From Amaricoccus solimangrovi (GTDB taxonomy: Bacteria > Pseudomonadota > Alphaproteobacteria > Rhodobacterales > Rhodobacteraceae), in assembly GCF_006385685.1 (NCBI RefSeq), contig NZ_VFRP01000032.1, forward strand, positions 1 to 37,326: 37,326 nucleotides of DNA. Direction: 5' to 3'. The notes under the pieces are model-generated. The model made no database searches, was not told the origin of the DNA, and worked only from the letters and a program-made list of their open reading frames with translations. The position numbers and the translations under genes are program-made. Position 1 is the first letter of the stretch, and each line of letters opens with the position of its first letter. Shown in pieces: positions 33,742 through 37,326 of this stretch.

Positions 33742-34800
33742 AGCGGCGCCCTTTCGGTTTGAATCGATTGGGGATTCCCAAGGCGGCCCGTTTCTGACTC
33801 TTTGCTTCGCGAGGCAGGTGTCGGAGCGGCGGGATGAGCAAAACACTGTCGATGGATCTGAGGCGACGGGCGCTGGCGGCGGTTGACGCCGGGGTGAGCC
33901 GTCGGGCGGCGGCGGGTCGCTTCGGGGTTTCGGTTTCCTCGGTGATCCGCTGGGACGCGCAACGACGCACGACGGGGAGCTTTGAGCCGAAGCAGCGGGG
34001 TGGGGATACGCGGTCACGGCGGATCGAGGCGCGGCACGCGGATGTCATGGCGGCGTTCGAGGAGGAGCGCGACCAGAGCCTCGAGGAACTGCGTGCCCGC
34101 CTGGCCGAGCGCGGCATCGCCGCGTCGAGCTCAGCCCTGTCGCGCTTCTTCCAACGTCATGGGCTGACGAGGAAAAAAGACCGGGCACGCGGTCGAGCAG
34201 GAGCGCGCGGACTTGCCTCGAGCAAGTGCCGCGCCTGGTTCGAGGCGCAGCCCGATCTCGATCCCGGCAAGCTCGTGTTCATCGACGAGACCTGGACGGC
34301 GACGAACATGGCCCGCACCCATGGGCGCTGCCGTCGGGGCGAACGACTGCGGATGGGGTTTCCTCACGGCCATTGAAAGACCACGACGCTCATCGCCGGC
34401 CTCCGCCTCGACGGCATGGTCGCCCCGATGGTTCTCGACGGTCCGGTCAACGGCGACTGGTTCGAGGCCTATGTCGCGAAGGTGCTGGCGCCGACGCTTC
34501 GCCCCGGCGACATCGTCGTCATGGACAATCTTTCCAGCCACAAGCGCGCCTCGGTCAGGGCGGCGATCGAGGCCAAGGGTGCGCGGCTCACTTTCCTTCC
34601 TCCCTACAGTCCCGACTTCAACCCCATCGAAATGGCCTTCGCGAAGCTGAAGGCGTTGCTGCGCAAGGCGGCCGAGCGAACCGTCGACGGCCTCTGGAAC
34701 ACCATCGGCCGCCTCGTCGACGTCTTCTCTCCCCAGGAATGCGCCAACTACTTCGCCGCAGCGGGGTATGATGCAGATTGATCGGGAAATGCTTGTCTTA
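33742..34800 (+). mobile_element. IS630-type element
   Basis: The transposase reading frame (33834-34781) marks an IS630-family element. Its left flank begins immediately after the TusA-MetE stop; TA at 33740-33741 fits the TA target of this family. I could not find a matching inverted repeat after 34781, so the right end is uncertain or lost. The left edge is an estimate. Confidence 0.5.
33834..34781 (+). pseudogene. IS630-family transposase split by an in-frame TGA
   Basis: One frame runs from ATG 33834 to 34781, broken by TGA at 34374-34376. The residues around it read FPHGH-stop-KTTTLIAGLRL. IS630 relatives have Trp here (GHWKTT), so TGG changed to TGA. The first half holds an HTH (DAGVSRRAAAGRFGVS) and the first catalytic Asp (VFIDETW). 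The second half holds Asp (VVMDNLSSHK) and Glu (NPIEMAFAKLK). The two pieces share a frame, so this is a nonsense change, not the usual IS630 frameshift. The element is probably unable to transpose on its own. Confidence 0.85.
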
Positions 34801-34831
34801 TGGTTTTCGACGGCTTCGAGTGAAAACGAGG

Positions 34832-34866
34832 CCGCTGGAGATCTGTTTACTGCAGGTCTCCAGCGG
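34832..34866. repeat. 14-bp hairpin between IS630 and IS5 elements
   Basis: Bases 34832-34845 pair with 34853-34866 around a 7-nt loop TTTACTG, with a single T-G wobble; the arms begin CCGCTGGAGA and end TCTCCAGCGG. There is no T-run. It could be part of the old IS630 right end, a terminator that blocks read-through into the IS, or a recombination site. The interval 34782-34907 holds nothing else. Confidence 0.5.
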
Positions 34867-34979
34867 CGGGTGCGGGTCGTAAAAATGCAGGCCGTCGCAG
34901 GGCCGTGCTAGGTTCTGTTGAGATTCAGGATTCCCATGCGGTTTCGGTTCTGATTCAAGCTCCCAAAAGGGAGCGGTGA

Positions 34980-35302
34980 ATGACGCGAATGATCCTGACG
35001 GACGCGCAATGGTCGCGGATCGAGCCGCATTGCCTGGGGAAGGCTTCGGACCCGGGTAGGACGGGAGGGGATGCGCGGCTTTTCCTCGAGGCTGTGCTGT
35101 GGATCGCGCGGACGGGAAGCCCGTGGCGTGACCTGCCGGAGATCTTCGGGAACTGGAACACGGTGTTCAAGCGGTTCCGGCACTGGGTAAAGGCCGACGT
35201 ATTCAAGCGGATTTTCGATGCGCTCTCTGGTGATCCCGACCTGGAGTTCGCCATGATCGACGGCACAATCGTCAAGGTCCACCGCCACGGCCAGGGCGCA
35301 AA
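34980..35302 (+). pseudogene. IS5/IS427 transposase OrfA, 5' part
   Basis: The sequence encodes MTRMILTDAQW, a DUF4096-like RTGSPWRDLPEIFGNWNTVFKRF helix-turn region and the first catalytic Asp (AMIDGT), then VKVHRHGQGA. At 35302 the frame runs into the inserted element, which adds unrelated residues and a stop at 35348. The frame is restored across the insert if the ends are joined with a 2-nt AA overlap. Confidence 0.85.
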
Positions 35303-35317
35303 CGTATGGCCCGCCCC

Positions 35318-35555
35318 GGTTGCAAGCGGCGATTGGGTGAGGACGTGAGCAGTCTGCACAAACGTATCCGGCATGTCGGCACGATGGCCTCCGCCAAGAT
35401 GGAGATCCGCGCGTTCCGATCCTCATAAAGGGGCCGGCCTCGGGGGGCCATTTTGCGCCGGAGGCTTTCGAAACACCGATCGACTGTCAGGCCATCTTTC
35501 TTTCACCACTCGCAGCTTGGCGCGTCCGGCAAGGTGTTCGCCGGCCGCGTATTCG
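35318..35555 (-). ncRNA. Non-coding 3' end of the IS1111-type element (possible bridge-RNA locus)
   Basis: The 238 bp between the transposase stop and the inverted repeat contain no gene. In the IS1111 group the guide RNA is encoded after the transposase, at this end. GC-rich runs near 35430-35450 (GGGGCCGGCC and GGGGGGCC) could form stems, but I did not find one long hairpin. The call rests on the family pattern, not on a seen structure. Confidence 0.3.
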
Positions 35556-36581
35556 TCATGCCGGCATCGACACGGTCTCATAAATCCGTTCGTGGCGAAG
35601 CAGCGCCCACACCGTGCGGGCCATCTTCGCCGCCAAGGCGACGACGGCGACGTTGGGATGGGTTCGGGCGAGAAGTGCTCGCAGCCAGGAGCCGACCGCC
35701 GTGTCGCTCCTGGCCAGCGACGGCATGGCGGACCGAGCCCCCTGGATCAGCATCTTGCGAAGATACCGGCTGCCGCGCTTCGTGATTCCGAGAAGCTTCG
35801 GCCTGCCCCCGGTGGTGGCCTGGCGCGGCACGAGACCCAACCACGCGGCGAGGTCGCGCCCCTTGTCGAAGGTCGCCGCGTCGCCGACCGCCGCCACCAG
35901 CGCGGTGGCATTCAGCGCGCCGATGCCGGGAATGCTTGTCAGTCGCCGAGCGCGGTCGTCAGTTCTTGCCATGGTTGCAAACTCGGCATCAAAGGCGGCG
36001 ATACGGCGGTCCAGTTCCTCCCAGCGGATCCGCATATCCGCGAGCAGAAACGCCATGCGCGGGCTCAAGGCGCCCGCGCCGGGCTCCAGCAATTCGCCGA
36101 GCAGGCGGCGCAGGCGGGCGTGCCCCTGCGCCACAACATGCCCGCGCTCCAGCAGAAGGCTCCTGATCTGGTTGGTCAGGGAAGTGCGCTCGCCGACCAG
36201 ACGGTCGCGCACCCGATGCAGCGTCTGCACGTCGAGTTGCTCCTCGCTCTTGAGTTCGACGAAGCGCATGGTGGGCCGGGTCGCCGCTTCGGCGATCGCC
36301 TCGGCATCGCGGTCATCGTTCTTCTGGGCCTTCACATAGGGCCGCACATATTCCGGCGACATAAGCCGAACCTCGTGACCCAGCGCCGCCAGCGACCGCC
36401 CCATGTGATGGGCGCCGCGGCACGCTTCCATCGCCATCGTGCAGGGTGGCAGCTTCGCGGCGAAGGCGATCACGCCGTCGCGGCGCATCCGCCGCCGCAC
36501 GATCACCGACCCATTCGTATTGAGACCGACGATGCTACAGCTGTTCTTGCCCAGATCGATGCCAAGGATCACTATGCTCAT
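35556..36581 (-). CDS. IS110/IS1111-family transposase (341 aa)
   Basis: The DEDD domain is visible: Asp9 in ILGIDLGKNS, Glu in TMAMEACRGAHH, and the pair in NDDRDAEAIAEAA. The middle is helical, and the C-terminal Tnp20 domain has LTSIPGIGALNATALVAAVGD, LAAWLGLVPRQ and GRPKLLGITKRGSRYLRKMLIQGARSA. The length is full and no damage is seen, so the insert may be active. It starts at ATG 36581. Confidence 0.9.
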   Translation of the reverse strand: MSIVILGIDLGKNSCSIVGLNTNGSVIVRRRMRRDGVIAFAAKLPPCTMAMEACRGAHHMGRSLAALGHEVRLMSPEYVRPYVKAQKNDDRDAEAIAEAATRPTMRFVELKSEEQLDVQTLHRVRDRLVGERTSLTNQIRSLLLERGHVVAQGHARLRRLLGELLEPGAGALSPRMAFLLADMRIRWEELDRRIAAFDAEFATMARTDDRARRLTSIPGIGALNATALVAAVGDAATFDKGRDLAAWLGLVPRQATTGGRPKLLGITKRGSRYLRKMLIQGARSAMPSLARSDTAVGSWLRALLARTHPNVAVVALAAKMARTVWALLRHERIYETVSMPA

Positions 36582-36650
36582 GGTCCGCTCCTTCTTCCTT
36601 TGAACACCGACATCCTACACAGACGTCGGCGGGAGGGGCGGGCCATCCAT

Positions 36651-37081
36651 AAAGGGGGACTCAAAGCCAGGCAATCGGCAAGTCCCGAGGCGGCTGGACC
36701 ACCAAGATCCTCGCGCTGACCGACGCCCTCGGCAACCTGGTGCGCTTCGAACTGCTCCCCGGCCAGCGCTACGACACGGTGGGCGTGGCGCCGCTGATCG
36801 AGGGCATCGCTTTCGAGGGTCTGATCGCCGACAAGGCCTTCGACGCCAACTGGATCATCGCCGAGCTCGACGCTCGTGGCGCGCAGGTAGTGATCTCACA
36901 GCGTCCGCACCGGCTCGAACCCCGTCAGATCGACACCGAAATCTACAAATGGCGTCACCTCATCGAGAACTTCTTCGGCAAGCTCAAGGAGTTCAAGCGC
37001 ATCGCCCTACGCGCCTGCAAGACCGACGAAAGCTTCGCCGCCATGATCTACGTCGCGGCAACAATCATAGCCTCGCGATGA
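36651..37081 (+). pseudogene. IS5/IS427 transposase OrfB, 3' part
   Basis: After the insert the sequence reads SQAIGKSRGGWTTKILALTDALGN in the OrfB frame. The second Asp follows (GLIADKAFD), then the Glu helix HLIENFFGKLKEFKRIALR, and the protein ends at 37081. The first bases also continue OrfA in the -1 register (KGGLKARQS and onward, to a TGA near 36720), so an A4G5 run at the junction looks like the frameshift site used by this IS group. Confidence 0.8.
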
Positions 37082-37099
37082 ATCTCAACAGGCCCTAGA

Positions 37100-37174
37100 G
37101 TGTGATCGCATCCGTCTTTCGCTTTGACCCGAACGGATACCCGAGGAGCGAGCCTCGGACGACAAGCATGGGGT
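37100..37174. repeat. Inverted repeats upstream of the edge IS110 gene
   Basis: ATCCGT (about 37110) can pair with ACGGAT (about 37134), and CCGAGG pairs with CCTCGG around AGCGAG (about 37141-37158). Such structure directly before an IS110-group transposase is where its bridge RNA is expected. The element continues beyond the window. Confidence 0.35.
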
Positions 37175-37326
37175 ATGCGAAAGATGACCGAAGTTACCAT
37201 CGGGATCGACGTCTCGAAAGACCGTCTGGACGCCCACCGTCTGCCGGATGGAGAGACGGCTGCTTTTGGCAACGACAAAGCTGGATTGAAACGGCTGATA
37301 CGCTGGCTGGGAACCAACGTGCGCCG
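37175..37326 (+). CDS. IS110-family transposase, 5' part (runs off the window)
   Basis: The reading frame MTEVTIGIDVSKDRLDAHRLP begins the RuvC-like domain with the first catalytic Asp, followed by GNDKAGLKRLIRWLG. Two in-frame ATGs, 37175 and 37184, are possible starts; 37184 fits the family better. The frame stays open to the last base. It differs in sequence from the other two IS110-type transposases in the window. Confidence 0.75.
   Translation, partial: MRKMTEVTIGIDVSKDRLDAHRLPDGETAAFGNDKAGLKRLIRWLGTNVR

Larger units (their letters stand above)
35303..36650 (-). mobile_element. IS1111-type element inserted in the IS5 transposase
   Basis: Subterminal inverted repeats ATGGCCCGCCCC (35306-35317) and GGGGCGGGCCAT (36635-36646) match perfectly over 12 bp, a hallmark of the IS1111 group. 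They enclose one DEDD transposase gene on the minus strand. Short flanks of three to four bases lie outside the repeats. The junctions with IS5 sequence are GCGCAAA on the left and AAAGGGGG on the right. Confidence 0.85.
34908..37098 (+). mobile_element. IS5/IS427-type element with CTAG at both ends, interrupted by an IS1111-type element
   Basis: The left end GTTCTGTTGAGATTCA (34912-34927) and the right end (37079-37094) are inverted repeats matching at 14 of 16 positions. CTAG flanks both sides (34908-34911, 37095-37098), the target repeat expected for the IS427 group. The transposase is split at about 35302 and resumes at about 36651, with an IS1111-type element between. Without the insert the IS is about 0.83 kb, normal for the group. 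Confidence 0.85.

Noticed and set aside
33834-34781. Programmed frameshift in the IS630 transposase
   Set aside because: Both halves are in the same frame and are separated only by TGA, so a nonsense codon explains the break.

Overview
The window is high-GC DNA that reads as an alphaproteobacterium, most likely Rhodobacterales. The grounds are codon use, a RepC-type initiator, a VirB1-VirB11 operon of the kind carried on plasmids of that order, and the mix of IS110, IS1111, IS5/IS427 and IS630 elements. It is probably a plasmid, a chromid, or an integrated mobile region. I see no rRNA, tRNA or CRISPR array, and no housekeeping gene that would fix the species.

Layout. (1) 1-5.2 kb: a likely IS remnant and a truncated gene, then a two-gene operon. 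It holds a TrlF-type PHP-domain/SMC-like ATPase and a DUF4365-like, nuclease-fold protein whose reading frame carries an in-frame amber codon; this looks like a defence module. (2) 5.2-7.8 kb: a DUF6880-type protein, a broken excalibur-domain lipoprotein and a small unknown protein. (3) 7.8-18.8 kb, minus strand: a compact type IV secretion operon read as two unknown genes, then virB1-B2-B3-B4, a VirB7-like lipoprotein, B5, a small exported protein, B6, B8, B9, B10 and B11. Most junctions are start/stop overlaps. No relaxase or VirD4 is present. (4) 19.2-21.6 kb, plus strand: a RepC-like initiator without RepA or RepB, overlapping a TrbM-like exported protein with a lyase-like C-terminal half. 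(5) 21.8-23.0 kb: an IS110 element whose upstream non-coding end carries a long inverted repeat, a candidate bridge-RNA locus.

(6) 23.1-33.7 kb is the most unusual part. It is a sulfur (possibly selenium-related) gene island: a LysR regulator, a thioredoxin-reductase-like flavoprotein, a small coiled-coil protein, a UGSC-family protein in which the selenocysteine position is cysteine, a SufS-type cysteine desulfurase, a TusA-like carrier, a DsrE-like protein, a membrane protein with a Cys pair, a large exported membrane-anchored protein, and a TusA domain fused to a MetE-type zinc methyltransferase. My inference is that the desulfurase supplies persulfide to the carriers, the flavoprotein keeps a thiol partner reduced (perhaps the UGSC protein), and the fusion handles a methylated sulfur compound.

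(7) 33.7-37.3 kb is a pile-up of insertion sequences: an IS630 transposase split by an opal codon, an IS5/IS427 element bounded by inverted repeats and CTAG, an IS1111-type element inserted inside it, and the start of another IS110 transposase at the edge.

Several genes look broken by one base: TAG at 3459, TGA at 34374, two frameshifts near 7.14 and 7.22 kb, and a likely one near 24.25 kb. These may be real decay or sequence errors; reads are needed to decide.
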